NCBI GenBank assembly: GCA_963772515.1
Contig: CAVYXC010000004.1
Coordinates: forward strand, 310,001 to 374,000
Reading direction: 5' to 3'
DNA length: 64,000 nt
DNA from: JAFAHD01 sp963772515
Lineage (GTDB): Bacteria; Vulcanimicrobiota; Vulcanimicrobiia; Eremiobacterales; Eremiobacteraceae
Numbering within the stretch: the first letter of the stretch is position 1; each line of letters starts with the position of its first letter. Shown piece by piece: positions 56,226 through 64,000 of this stretch. The notes below the pieces were generated by a model. The model worked only from the letters and a program-made list of their open reading frames with translations, was not told the DNA's origin and searched no databases. Both the position numbers and the translations under genes were made by a program.

Positions 56226-56294
56226 ATGCTTGGCGCTCCCGTTGGCCTCGTGCAGGCGCCGTCCCTTGCGAGACGTAAGTTGAGACGCACCACG

Positions 56295-57902
56295 ATGGCC
56301 GTCATAGAATCGCGCGTCGATCCCGCGTCGCCAGAGTTCGCCGCAAATCGCGAGCGCTTTGTGTCGCTGCTCGAAGAGCTTGCGGCGCGCCACGCGCTCG
56401 TCGCGCGCGGCGGCGTCGCTGAAGCGCTGGCAAAACACGTCGCGCGCGGCAAGCTGCCTGCGCGCGAACGCGTCGAGCTGCTCATCGACCCGAATTCCGC
56501 GTTTCTCGAGTTTTCCGCGCTCGCCGCATGGGATATGTACAAGGGCGACGCGCCGAGCGCCGGCATCGTCACCGGCATCGGGCACGTCGAAGGCGTCGAG
56601 TGCATCATCGTCGCCAACGACGCCACCGTCAAAGGCGGCACCTATTTCCCGCTGACGGTCAAAAAGCATCTGCGCGCGCAGGAGATCGCCGAGCAGAACC
56701 ATCTGCCATGCATCTATCTGGTCGACTCGGGCGGCGCGTTCTTGCCGCTGCAGGACCAGGTCTTCCCGGACCGCGAGCACTTCGGGCGTATCTTCTATAA
56801 CCAAGCGCAGATGTCGCGCAAACGCATCCCGCAGATCGCGTCGGTGATGGGGTCGTGCACCGCCGGCGGCGCGTACGTCCCCGCGATGTCGGATGAGACG
56901 ATCATCGTCAAAGGCGAAGGCACCATCTTTCTCGGCGGCCCGCCCTTGGTCAAAGCGGCGACCGGCGAGATCGTCAGCGCCGAAGACCTTGGCGGCGCGG
57001 ACGTGCACGCGCGCATCTCCGGCGTCAGCGACCACTATGCGCTCAACGACCGTCACGCGCTCGCCATGTGCCGGGAGATCGTCGCCAACCTCAATCGCGC
57101 CAAGCGCACTCCCTGGCCGGTGCAAGAATCGCGTCCGCCCAAGTACGATTCACAAGAGCTCTACGGCATCGTGCAGCGCGATTGGCGCAAACCGTACGAA
57201 GTACGCGAAGTGATCGCGCGCATCGTCGACGGCAGCGAGTTCCACGAATTCAAGACGCTCTACGGCGAGACGCTGGTGTGCGGCTTCGCCCACATCGAAG
57301 GCAACCCGGTGGGCATCTTGGCCAACAACGGCATCTTGTTCTCCGAAAGCGCGCTCAAGGGCACGCACTTCATCGAGCTGGCGTGCCAGCGCGGCGTGCC
57401 GCTCGTGTTCTTGCAGAACATCACCGGTTTTATGGTCGGTAAGAAATATGAAGAGGGCGGCATCGCCAAGGACGGCGCCAAGCTCGTGATGGCGGTGGCC
57501 AACGCGAACGTTCCCAAATTCACCGTCATCATCGGCGGCTCGTTCGGCGCCGGCAACTACGGCATGTGCGGGCGCGCGTTTTCGCCGCGCCAGCTGTGGA
57601 TGTGGCCCAACGCTCGCATCTCGGTCATGGGTGGCCCGCAAGCGGCCAACGTCCTGTTGACGGTCCGCCTCGAAGCGCTGGAGAAGAAGGGCGCGACGAT
57701 GACCGAACAGGAGCGCGCCGAATTCATGCGTCCGACGCTTGAGAAATATGAGGCCGAAGGCAACCCCTACTATAGCACTGCGCGGCTGTGGGATGACGGC
57801 ATCATCGATCCGGCCGACACGCGGCGCGTGTTGGGCATCGGCATCTCAGCTGCCGCCAATGCCCCGCTGGAACCCACGACCTTCGGCGTCTTTAGAATGT
57901 AG
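56295..57902 (+). CDS. mccB: Methylcrotonyl-CoA carboxylase beta subunit
   Basis: 535 residues. Carboxyltransferase of leucine degradation: GKLPARERVELLIDP, YLVDSGGAFLPLQDQVFPDR, SCTAGGAYVPAMSDE, ITGFMVGKKYEEGGIAKDGA, GGSFGAGNYGMCGRAFSPR and the terminal FGVFRM are those of 3-methylcrotonyl-type subunits (geranyl-CoA carboxylase is the close alternative). Divergent from ftcD. The TAG stop lies in the GTAG head of a partial repeat A. Confidence 0.93.
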   Translation: MAVIESRVDPASPEFAANRERFVSLLEELAARHALVARGGVAEALAKHVARGKLPARERVELLIDPNSAFLEFSALAAWDMYKGDAPSAGIVTGIGHVEGVECIIVANDATVKGGTYFPLTVKKHLRAQEIAEQNHLPCIYLVDSGGAFLPLQDQVFPDREHFGRIFYNQAQMSRKRIPQIASVMGSCTAGGAYVPAMSDETIIVKGEGTIFLGGPPLVKAATGEIVSAEDLGGADVHARISGVSDHYALNDRHALAMCREIVANLNRAKRTPWPVQESRPPKYDSQELYGIVQRDWRKPYEVREVIARIVDGSEFHEFKTLYGETLVCGFAHIEGNPVGILANNGILFSESALKGTHFIELACQRGVPLVFLQNITGFMVGKKYEEGGIAKDGAKLVMAVANANVPKFTVIIGGSFGAGNYGMCGRAFSPRQLWMWPNARISVMGGPQAANVLLTVRLEALEKKGATMTEQERAEFMRPTLEKYEAEGNPYYSTARLWDDGIIDPADTRRVLGIGISAAANAPLEPTTFGVFRM

Positions 57903-57912
57903 CGGTCGAATT
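57897..57912 (+). repeat. Palindromic repeat A, partial left half (contains mccB stop)
   Basis: ATGTAGCGGTCGAATT; the TAG of the head is the mccB stop codon. Right arm missing. Confidence 0.75.
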
Positions 57913-57921
57913 ACAGATAGG

Positions 57922-57944
57922 ATGTAGCGGTCGAATTTCGACCG
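57922..57944 (+). repeat. Palindromic repeat A, copy 13 (shortened loop)
   Basis: Head ATGTAG, arms CGGTCGAA and TTCGACCG with a single T between. Directly upstream of the liuC Shine-Dalgarno. Confidence 0.85.
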
Positions 57945-57960
57945 TTGAAGGAGTGAACCC

Positions 57961-58743
57961 ATGGCCGACAATGTGACGGTTGCTCGTGACGGCGGCGTCG
58001 CGCGCTTGACACTGAACAATCCGGAGAAGCGCAACGCATTCGACCCGACCATGATCCAAGCGATCAGAGGGATCTTCGATGGCTTCTCCCACGACGAAGC
58101 GCTGCGCGTGGTCGTTCTCGCCGGAGCAGGGCCCGTGTTCTGCGGCGGAGCCGACGTCAACTACATGCAGGCGAGTCTCGACATGACGGCCGACCAGAAT
58201 CTCGAGGACTCCATGAAGCTCGCCGGCATGCTGCATGCCGTGAACGCGTGCCCCGTGCCGGTCCTCGCACGAGTTCACGGTGCGGCATTGGGTGGCGGAG
58301 CTGGCGTGCTCGCCGCGTGCGATCGCGTGATCGCGGCCGACGACACGTCGTTCGGCTTCACCGAAGTGAAACTTGGCCTCGTGCCGGCCGTCATCTCACC
58401 GTTTGTGATCGCCAAGATCGGTGAGACGCACGCCCGAGCGCTCTTCACCACCGGCGAACGATTCGACGGGCAACGCGCGCTGCGCATCGGGCTCGTCCAT
58501 GACGTGGTCCCGGGGGCCAATCTCGATGCGGCCGTGCAGGCGGTCATCGGCGAAGTGCTCAGCGGCGGTCCAGCCGCCACGCGATTGGCAAAGGAGATCG
58601 CGCTTAACGTGCCGCGGCTCGCGCCGGAGCAAATCGGGCCGTGGACCGCGCGTCGCCTCGCTAACCAGCGCACCAGCGACGAAGGACAAGAAGGTCTGCG
58701 CGCGTTTCTTGAAAAGCGCGACCCCTCGTGGCGCCAAAAATAA
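57961..58743 (+). CDS. liuC: Enoyl-CoA hydratase (probable methylglutaconyl-CoA hydratase)
   Basis: 260 residues, crotonase family. LNNPEKRNAFD, oxyanion AGAGPVFCGGADVNYMQ, and ARVHGAALGGGAGVLAACD with FTEVKLGLVPAVISPFV, where the Glu is catalytic. Sits between the two methylcrotonyl-CoA carboxylase subunits, as liuC does in proteobacterial liu clusters, so the substrate is probably 3-methylglutaconyl-CoA. AAGGAG 8 nt before the ATG. Overlaps mccA by 16 nt. Confidence 0.9.
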   Translation: MADNVTVARDGGVARLTLNNPEKRNAFDPTMIQAIRGIFDGFSHDEALRVVVLAGAGPVFCGGADVNYMQASLDMTADQNLEDSMKLAGMLHAVNACPVPVLARVHGAALGGGAGVLAACDRVIAADDTSFGFTEVKLGLVPAVISPFVIAKIGETHARALFTTGERFDGQRALRIGLVHDVVPGANLDAAVQAVIGEVLSGGPAATRLAKEIALNVPRLAPEQIGPWTARRLANQRTSDEGQEGLRAFLEKRDPSWRQK

Positions 58744-60695
58744 GACGTATCGAACGCCTCCTTATCGCCAATCGCGGTGAGATCGCGGTGCGCATCGCCC
58801 GCACGTGCCGCGCGATGGGCATCACGTCGATCGCCGTCTATTCGGACGCCGACGCCGAAGCGCTGCACGTGCGCGAGTGCGACGAGGCGCTGCGCATCGG
58901 TCCGGCGCCCGCGCGTGAGTCGTACCTCGATATCGGCAAGATCGTCGCCGCCGCTCGCGGCTCGCGCGCGCAGGCCGTTCATCCTGGCTACGGATTTCTC
59001 TCCGAGAATGCCGATTTCGCTCAGGCGTGCCTGGACGCGCAGCTGACCTTCGTCGGCCCGCCACCCGCGGCGATGGAGGCGGTCGGCGATAAGATCGCAG
59101 CCAAACGCACGGCGGCGACGGTCGGCGTCCCGACCGTGCCCGGTTATCTGGGCGAGCAACAAGACGTCGACGTGTTCGTCCGCGAGGCCAAGCGCATCGG
59201 CACGCCGCTTATCGTCAAGGCCGCAGCGGGCGGCGGCGGCAAGGGGATGCGGCTGGTGCGCGACGTGGCGCAACTGCGCGACGCCCTCGAAGGCGCGCAG
59301 CGCGAAGCGTGTTCGGCGTTCGGCGATGGCACTGTTTTCCTCGAGAAATACTTGGAGTCGCCGCGCCACGTCGAAGTGCAGATCCTGGGCGATCGTCACG
59401 GCGCATACGTCCACCTCAACGAGCGCGATTGCTCTATCCAACGCCGCCATCAGAAGATCGTCGAAGAAACCCCTTCGCCGGCGGTCACGCCACAGCTGCG
59501 CGGCGAGCTCGGTGCAGCGGCGTTGCGCATCGCTGCGGCGGTCGGTTATGAGAATGCCGGCACCGTCGAGTTCATGCTGACTCCGGACGGGTCGTTCTAC
59601 TTCCTCGAAGTGAACGCCCGATTACAGGTCGAGCATCCGGTGACCGAGATGGTCACGGGCGTCGATCTGGTGCGCGAGCAGATCGAGATCGCAGCGGGCG
59701 GGAAGCTTCGACTTGCGCAAGGTGACGTCGCGCCACGCGGCCACGCGATCGAAGCGCGCATCTACGCCGAGGACCCCGACAATGGTTTCTTGCCCTCAAG
59801 CGGGCGCGTGCTCGACGTGCACTGGCCGTCTGGCCCGGGGATCAGAGTGGACGCGGGCATCGACGCTGGGTCGACGGTGACGACCGATTACGACCCGATG
59901 TTGGCCAAAGTCATCGCGCATGGTGCGTCGCGCGAAGAGGCGCTTGGCCGTCTGCAAACGGCGCTGCGCGAGTGTCACGTGGCGGGGATCTCCACCAACG
60001 TCGGATTCCTGCGCTGGCTTGTCCACGAGCCGGACTTCGCGGCCGGCAAGGCGGCCACCGATTTTCTCGACACGCATCGCTGGCCGGGTGCAAGCGTAGA
60101 CCCCGACAACGAGGAGCTGTGGGCGTTGGCGGGAGCGGGCACGCTGCAAACGCTGGGTTCCTGGCGGCCGGCTCCGCAGCCTCGCACCATACGTTTCGTC
60201 GGGCCCGCCGCCCACACGATCGATGTGACCTTCGACTGGCGCACCGGCGGGTGGCGCTGCCGCGAAGGAGAGCGCGAGGCGATCGTGCGAGCGGCTGGCA
60301 AGCCCTCGCACTTCGACGTGCTTGAGTCAGCGCAGCCGCACCGAGCGCGCGCGTGGCGCACCCGCGACGGCGTGGAACTCGCCGTCGGCGAGCCGCCGCA
60401 GCGACGTACATACACGGTCGACGCCCTCGAAGACGTCGCGCACGCTGGCGCGCATGCCGCCGCGCGCGCGGGTTCCGGCTCCGCGACCGCGCCGATGAGC
60501 GGCACGGTGGTGAAGATCGAATGCGCGCCAGGTGCGCCCGTGAGTGCGCACCAAGTGCTTGCCGTGATCGAGGCGATGAAGATGGAACACGCGATCGCCG
60601 CGCCCTTCGATGGCCGCGTGCGTTCGGTCAATGTCCGGACGGGCGATCGCGTCGATGCCGGCGCGGTGCTCGTCGAGATCGAGCCGGCGGCATGA
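58728..60695 (+). CDS. mccA: Methylcrotonyl-CoA carboxylase alpha subunit (biotin carboxylase, BT and BCCP domains)
   Basis: 655 residues. ATP-grasp: RLLIANRGEIAVRIARTCR, AAAGGGGKGMRLV, EVNARLQVEHPVTEMVTG; a divergent middle BT-type domain (about 460-570); biotinyl domain at the end with Lys in EAMKMEHAI (about residue 620). GTG start inside the end of liuC. Carboxylates 3-methylcrotonyl-CoA with MccB. ATGA overlap with the HMG-CoA lyase gene. Confidence 0.94.
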   Translation: MAPKIRRIERLLIANRGEIAVRIARTCRAMGITSIAVYSDADAEALHVRECDEALRIGPAPARESYLDIGKIVAAARGSRAQAVHPGYGFLSENADFAQACLDAQLTFVGPPPAAMEAVGDKIAAKRTAATVGVPTVPGYLGEQQDVDVFVREAKRIGTPLIVKAAAGGGGKGMRLVRDVAQLRDALEGAQREACSAFGDGTVFLEKYLESPRHVEVQILGDRHGAYVHLNERDCSIQRRHQKIVEETPSPAVTPQLRGELGAAALRIAAAVGYENAGTVEFMLTPDGSFYFLEVNARLQVEHPVTEMVTGVDLVREQIEIAAGGKLRLAQGDVAPRGHAIEARIYAEDPDNGFLPSSGRVLDVHWPSGPGIRVDAGIDAGSTVTTDYDPMLAKVIAHGASREEALGRLQTALRECHVAGISTNVGFLRWLVHEPDFAAGKAATDFLDTHRWPGASVDPDNEELWALAGAGTLQTLGSWRPAPQPRTIRFVGPAAHTIDVTFDWRTGGWRCREGEREAIVRAAGKPSHFDVLESAQPHRARAWRTRDGVELAVGEPPQRRTYTVDALEDVAHAGAHAAARAGSGSATAPMSGTVVKIECAPGAPVSAHQVLAVIEAMKMEHAIAAPFDGRVRSVNVRTGDRVDAGAVLVEIEPAA

Positions 60696-61594
60696 CGTAT
60701 CCGGATCGGGTGACCGTCGTCGAGGTCGGGCCCCGCGATGGTCTGCAGAACGAACGCGTCGAAATCGCGACCGACGTCAAAGTGAGCTTTATCGACGCCC
60801 TCTCGGACGCCGGACTGCCGGTGATCGAAGCCACCTCGTTTGTGAGCCCGAAGGCGATTCCGCAGCTGGCTGACGCGGATCAGGTGATGCGCCGCATCGT
60901 GCGGCGCCCCGGCGTGCGATATCCGGTGCTAGTCCCCAACGAGCGCGGTCTGGAGCGCGCGCTCGCGGCGGGCGCGACCGAGATCGCGGTCTTCACGGCT
61001 GCCTCCGAAGAATTCAACCGGCGCAACATCAACGCGACGATCGACGAATCGATCGACCGCTTCGTACCCGTGCTGGCGCGTGCCAAGCGCGACTCGATAC
61101 GCGTGCGCGGCTACATCTCGATGTGCTTCGGCTCGCCTTTCGATGAGACGATCGCACCGAAGCGCGTGCTCGAGGTAGCGCGGCGCTTGGATGCGCTTGG
61201 CGTCGACGAGATCAGTATCGGCGACACGATCGGCGTAGCGACTCCGAACCAAGTCGCAGACCTCGTCGCGATGCTGACCAAAGACATCGACGTCGGCCGG
61301 CTCGCGATGCACTTCCATGACACACGCGGCACCGCGTTGGCCAACGTGTTGGCCGCACTGCAAGCCGGCATTTCGATCTTCGATTCATCAGCCGCCGGCT
61401 TGGGCGGCTGCCCGTATGCGCCGGGTGCGAGCGGCAACCTCGCCACCGAGGACTTGGTCTACATGTTGCACGGCATGGGAATCAAGACCGGCGTGTCGCT
61501 CGAGGGGGTGGTCGCCGCGTCCACCTTGATCGCGGCGGTGCTCGACCACCCGCCGACAAGCAAGTACTATCAGGCGGTAGCAGGCGCGCGATAA
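60692..61594 (+). CDS. mvaB: Hydroxymethylglutaryl-CoA lyase
   Basis: 300 residues, TIM barrel. Cleaves HMG-CoA to acetyl-CoA and acetoacetate, the last leucine step. VEVGPRDGLQNE (catalytic Arg, metal Asp), TSFVSPKAIPQLAD, LAMHFHDTRGTALAN (metal His pair) and GLGGCPYAPGASGNLATED (active-site Cys). Completes the set mccB-liuC-mccA; isovaleryl-CoA dehydrogenase is not in the window. Its TAA lies in a palindrome that also covers the next start codon. Confidence 0.95.
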   Translation: MTYPDRVTVVEVGPRDGLQNERVEIATDVKVSFIDALSDAGLPVIEATSFVSPKAIPQLADADQVMRRIVRRPGVRYPVLVPNERGLERALAAGATEIAVFTAASEEFNRRNINATIDESIDRFVPVLARAKRDSIRVRGYISMCFGSPFDETIAPKRVLEVARRLDALGVDEISIGDTIGVATPNQVADLVAMLTKDIDVGRLAMHFHDTRGTALANVLAALQAGISIFDSSAAGLGGCPYAPGASGNLATEDLVYMLHGMGIKTGVSLEGVVAASTLIAAVLDHPPTSKYYQAVAGAR

Positions 61595-61610
61595 CGTGTG
61601 GAACACGTTA
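61592..61610. promoter_or_regulatory. Perfect 8-bp inverted repeat over a stop and a start codon
   Basis: TAACGTGT, loop GGA, ACACGTTA. It includes the TAA of HMG-CoA lyase and the GTG of the next gene, so an RNA hairpin would hide that start, or a protein could bind the DNA palindrome. Confidence 0.45.
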
Positions 61611-62135
61611 ACAGACTATCTGAGGCGTTTGCCGCCCGTTCCACGAGCGGCGATGATCGGCTACTTCGCAATCGCAGGGTTGCTGCTCGCCAGCACGGTG
61701 TTCGCGCTGGTCACCCTACTCTGGCAGGTCGGCAGGATGCCGTCGGGCGGCCGCCTATTCGTTCTTGTGTTACCGCTCGCGCTATACGCCATCATGCGGT
61801 TATACAGCCATCTCGTCATGATCCCAGCGTCCATATACCTGCGCACGCAGGCGAGCGGAGGCGATGAGCCGATCGGCATGGACCGCGAGCCGGATCGAGA
61901 TCGGGTGCAACAAAGGCTTGAGGCGGTCGATGCTGTCGGCGGCGGCACGCTCGCATGGATCGACGACGGCGTCAGGGACTGGCTTGCGAAGCCGCCCGGC
62001 GCTGAAAAGGACCGCGCGCGCAACGCGCTCCTAGACCGGCTCTACGCATACTCTGCGTCCTCGACTGGCGATCACGTGCAGCGCAAAGCCGTCAACGACT
62101 TGCGACTCGCGATCAACCCTTGGGTGAACGACTAG
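61596..62135 (+). CDS. Two-span membrane protein, unknown function
   Basis: 179 residues. Two membrane spans (about 19-44 and 52-78) and a charged cytoplasmic C-terminal domain of about 95 residues (from MDREPDRDRVQQRLEAVDAV). No family recognised. GTG start 1 nt after the HMG-CoA lyase stop, within the inverted repeat 61592-61610. Convergent with pirin. Confidence 0.65.
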   Translation: MWNTLTDYLRRLPPVPRAAMIGYFAIAGLLLASTVFALVTLLWQVGRMPSGGRLFVLVLPLALYAIMRLYSHLVMIPASIYLRTQASGGDEPIGMDREPDRDRVQQRLEAVDAVGGGTLAWIDDGVRDWLAKPPGAEKDRARNALLDRLYAYSASSTGDHVQRKAVNDLRLAINPWVND

Positions 62136-62139
62136 ACGT

Positions 62140-62889
62140 CTAGACCGGCACGTCGACGGTCGGCGGCACGTCCCACAACAACACTTCGCCCGAACCGCTC
62201 AACGCGACCGACGGCACGCCGCCGATCCGCACCGCATCACCGCTGCTCAACTGCGCGCCGTTGGCCGCGACGTTTCCATCGGCTACGAACAAGAAGCCGA
62301 GGCGCGACTGCCCGAATGAATAATCGAGCACGCCGTTGTCGAGCCGCGCGACGCGAAACGATGCGTTCTGCGTCAACGTCACCGGCGCTGTCTCGCCGGG
62401 GGCGCCGCTGGCGACGAGCAGCCACTTGTTGTGGCGATCGGCGGGTTTGAAATCGCACTGGCCGTACGACGGCTTCACGCCTTTGCGCCCCGGCAGTACC
62501 CACATCTGCACGAGGTGCAGCGGTTCAGATGCGGACGGATTGGTCTCCGAATGCCGCACGCCCGTGCCCGCGCTCATGTACTGCACGCCGCCCGCTTTCA
62601 CCGTGCCCTCGTTGCCGATGCTGTCCTTATGCTCGAGCTGGCCGCTGAGCACGAAGGTCAGGATCTCCATATCCTTGTGCGGATGCGTCGGGAAACCCGA
62701 CGCGGGCGCGATGTTGTCGTCGTTGAGCACGCGGAGCGCACCCCAATTGAGGTTGCGCGGATCGTAGTACTCCGCGAAGCTGAACGAAAAGCACGACTTG
62801 AGCCAGCCGTGATCTGCGCAGAAGCGCTCGCCGGCTCGCTGAATGGCAAAGGTGCCTGATTTGCCTGCCATCGTCTCTATACTATCCAT
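62140..62889 (-). CDS. Pirin family protein (YhhW-type)
   Basis: 249 residues, bicupin. The metal motif FPTHPHKDMEILTFVLSGQL gives His-x-His, followed by His and Glu around LEHKDSIGNEG and VRHSETNPS. E. coli YhhW of this family has quercetin 2,3-dioxygenase activity; physiological role uncertain. A second ATG at 62871 is possible. Divergent from the BNR-repeat gene. Confidence 0.9.
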   Translation of the reverse strand: MDSIETMAGKSGTFAIQRAGERFCADHGWLKSCFSFSFAEYYDPRNLNWGALRVLNDDNIAPASGFPTHPHKDMEILTFVLSGQLEHKDSIGNEGTVKAGGVQYMSAGTGVRHSETNPSASEPLHLVQMWVLPGRKGVKPSYGQCDFKPADRHNKWLLVASGAPGETAPVTLTQNASFRVARLDNGVLDYSFGQSRLGFLFVADGNVAANGAQLSSGDAVRIGGVPSVALSGSGEVLLWDVPPTVDVPV

Positions 62890-63001
62890 ATGTTATCCAT
62901 CGTCCGTTTGCTAGGCCGGGCGCGGGGTATCGTCCTTCTTTCTCAGGCCAAACCCAGCGGAAAGCCCCCTGCCGTCAGAGAACGCGCGCGCTCGGAGGGC
63001 C

Positions 63002-64000
63002 ATGAAAATCGGTCACACGTCCGCGCGCGTATTACTTGCAGCCGGCGCCATTCTCGTGTCCGGTCTATCCTCGCCCCCCGCCTCCGCGGACAGTGGCGTG
63101 CTGGGCGACCTGCATTGGCGCTCGATCGGCCCGGGCCAATCCGGCGGCCGAGTGGCCGCGGTCGCTGGGACGAACGCCGACCCCTACCTCTATTATATCG
63201 GCGCGGCCGACGGCGGGGTGTTCCGCACCGACAACGGAGGCGTGACCTGGGACGACGTGTGGGCGCGTCAGCCGGTCGCAGCCATCGGCGCGCTTGCAAT
63301 CGCGCCGTCGGACAAGCGCACCGTCTGGGTGGGCACGGGCGAGTCGAAGCCGCGCAACGACGCGTCCTACGGCGACGGCGTGTGGCGCACGACCGATGCC
63401 GGCGCGAGCTGGTCGCATCGCGGTCTCGAACGCTCGTACATCGTCTCGCGGCTGCTCATCGATCCGAAGAACCCCGACGTCGTTATCGCGGGCGCGCTCG
63501 GGAATCCGTTTCGTGACAGCGCCGATCGCGGCGTCTACCGCACGACCGACGGCGGAGTGTCCTGGCGTCACACGCTCTACGTCGGTCCGCAAAGCGGCGC
63601 GTCCGACATGGCATGCGACGCGCATTGTCACCTCGTGTTCGCCGGCATCTGGCAGTTCCGGCGCCAACCGTGGACGTTCACCAGCGGCGGACCCGATGAC
63701 GGCATCTACCGTTCGACCGATGGTGGCGTTCACTGGAGCAAACTGACTGGCCATGGCTTACCGTCAGGCTTGATGGGGCGCATCGGGCTGGCCGTCGCGC
63801 CGAGCGATGCTCGTCGGGTGTACGCGCTGATCGAATCTCAGCAGGGCGTGCTGTGGCGCTCAGATGACGCTGGCTCACACTGGCGTTTGATGAATCGCGA
63901 CGATGCGCTCAACCAACGTCCGTTCTATATGACCCGTCTTGAAGTTGATCCGCGCAATGCCGATCACGTGTATTTCATGTCAGAGGATCTGTTCGAGTCC
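63002..64000 (+). CDS. Secreted BNR/VPS10-like repeat protein (3' end outside window)
   Basis: 333 residues visible; runs off the window end without a stop. Signal peptide residues 1-30 (LLAAGAILVSGLSSPPASA). WRSIGPGQSGGRVAAVAG opens the fold, followed by repeated Asp-box turns FRTDNGGVTWDD, WRTTDAGASWSH, YRTTDGGVSWRH, YRSTDGGVHWSK and WRSDDAGSHWRL. Family members are about 900-1100 residues and annotated as sortilin-like or glycosyl hydrolase; no catalytic site can be shown here. GGAGG before ATG 63002. Confidence 0.85.
   Translation, partial: MKIGHTSARVLLAAGAILVSGLSSPPASADSGVLGDLHWRSIGPGQSGGRVAAVAGTNADPYLYYIGAADGGVFRTDNGGVTWDDVWARQPVAAIGALAIAPSDKRTVWVGTGESKPRNDASYGDGVWRTTDAGASWSHRGLERSYIVSRLLIDPKNPDVVIAGALGNPFRDSADRGVYRTTDGGVSWRHTLYVGPQSGASDMACDAHCHLVFAGIWQFRRQPWTFTSGGPDDGIYRSTDGGVHWSKLTGHGLPSGLMGRIGLAVAPSDARRVYALIESQQGVLWRSDDAGSHWRLMNRDDALNQRPFYMTRLEVDPRNADHVYFMSEDLFES

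Overview
The window is gene-dense, high-GC bacterial DNA (about 60 protein genes, many overlapping by 1-20 nt, only one gap above 300 nt). Signs of a diderm heterotroph are a large surface beta-barrel-type protein, a TonB C-terminal domain, a LAAC lipoprotein, a Tat-like periplasmic binding protein and a futalosine-route menaquinone gene (mqnD). The mix of genes recalls poorly cultured high-GC lineages such as Eremiobacterota or Armatimonadota, but that placement is inference; no rRNA, tRNA or CRISPR array was found.

Layout. 0-5 kb: GH57 glucanotransferase (cut by the window edge) facing glycogen phosphorylase, then a Rid protein, a membrane protein and a thioesterase. 5-8 kb: two-gene ABC exporter, DUF59/MIP18 protein, mqnD. 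8-15 kb: frameshifted S9 peptidase, aldo/keto reductase, YmdB-type phosphoesterase, thiolase/MaoC/ornithine cyclodeaminase-like run. 15-20 kb: DUF5916 protein and M16 peptidase. 20-26 kb: peptidoglycan recycling operon (nagZ, AmiE-like serine hydrolase, anmK, frameshifted amino-sugar kinase, murQ). 26-28 kb: vitamin B12-type binding protein, a secreted protein and an esterase. 28.8-33.6 kb: five-gene branched-chain-amino-acid-type ABC importer. 35.7-43.4 kb (minus strand): propionyl-CoA to succinyl-CoA operon (pccB, epsilon subunit, pccA, mcmA, mce) with three VOC genes and a lipoprotein. 43.5-50 kb: S41 peptidase-TonB fusion, FolK-FolE2 fusion, a structured RNA with its own promoter and terminator, and clpC. 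50-54 kb: four paralogous one-helix membrane proteins around a pyrophosphate-type phosphofructokinase and an RsbW-like kinase. 54-61.6 kb: histidine degradation genes (hutI, ftcD) and the leucine degradation set (mccB, liuC, mccA, HMG-CoA lyase). 61.6-64 kb: membrane protein, pirin, and the start of a BNR-repeat exoprotein.

Together the importer, the leucine set, the propionyl-CoA operon and the histidine genes describe growth on amino acids, with glycogen turnover and cell-wall recycling beside it.

The most unusual content is a dispersed palindromic repeat: 13 complete and 4 partial copies of a 26-nt element (ATGGAG head, 9-bp stem CGGTCGAAT/ATTCGACCG, 2-nt loop). All copies point the same way on the + strand whatever the gene direction. 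Some lie in frame inside genes, some supply or abut stop or start codons, and the stem shows compensating base changes. GGAG/GTAG heads are the hallmark of REP elements moved by RAYT (TnpA-REP) transposases. A second GTAG-headed palindrome family is present in three copies. The second main point is the approximately 190-nt RNA upstream of clpC, with a near-consensus promoter, end-to-end pairing and an intrinsic terminator.
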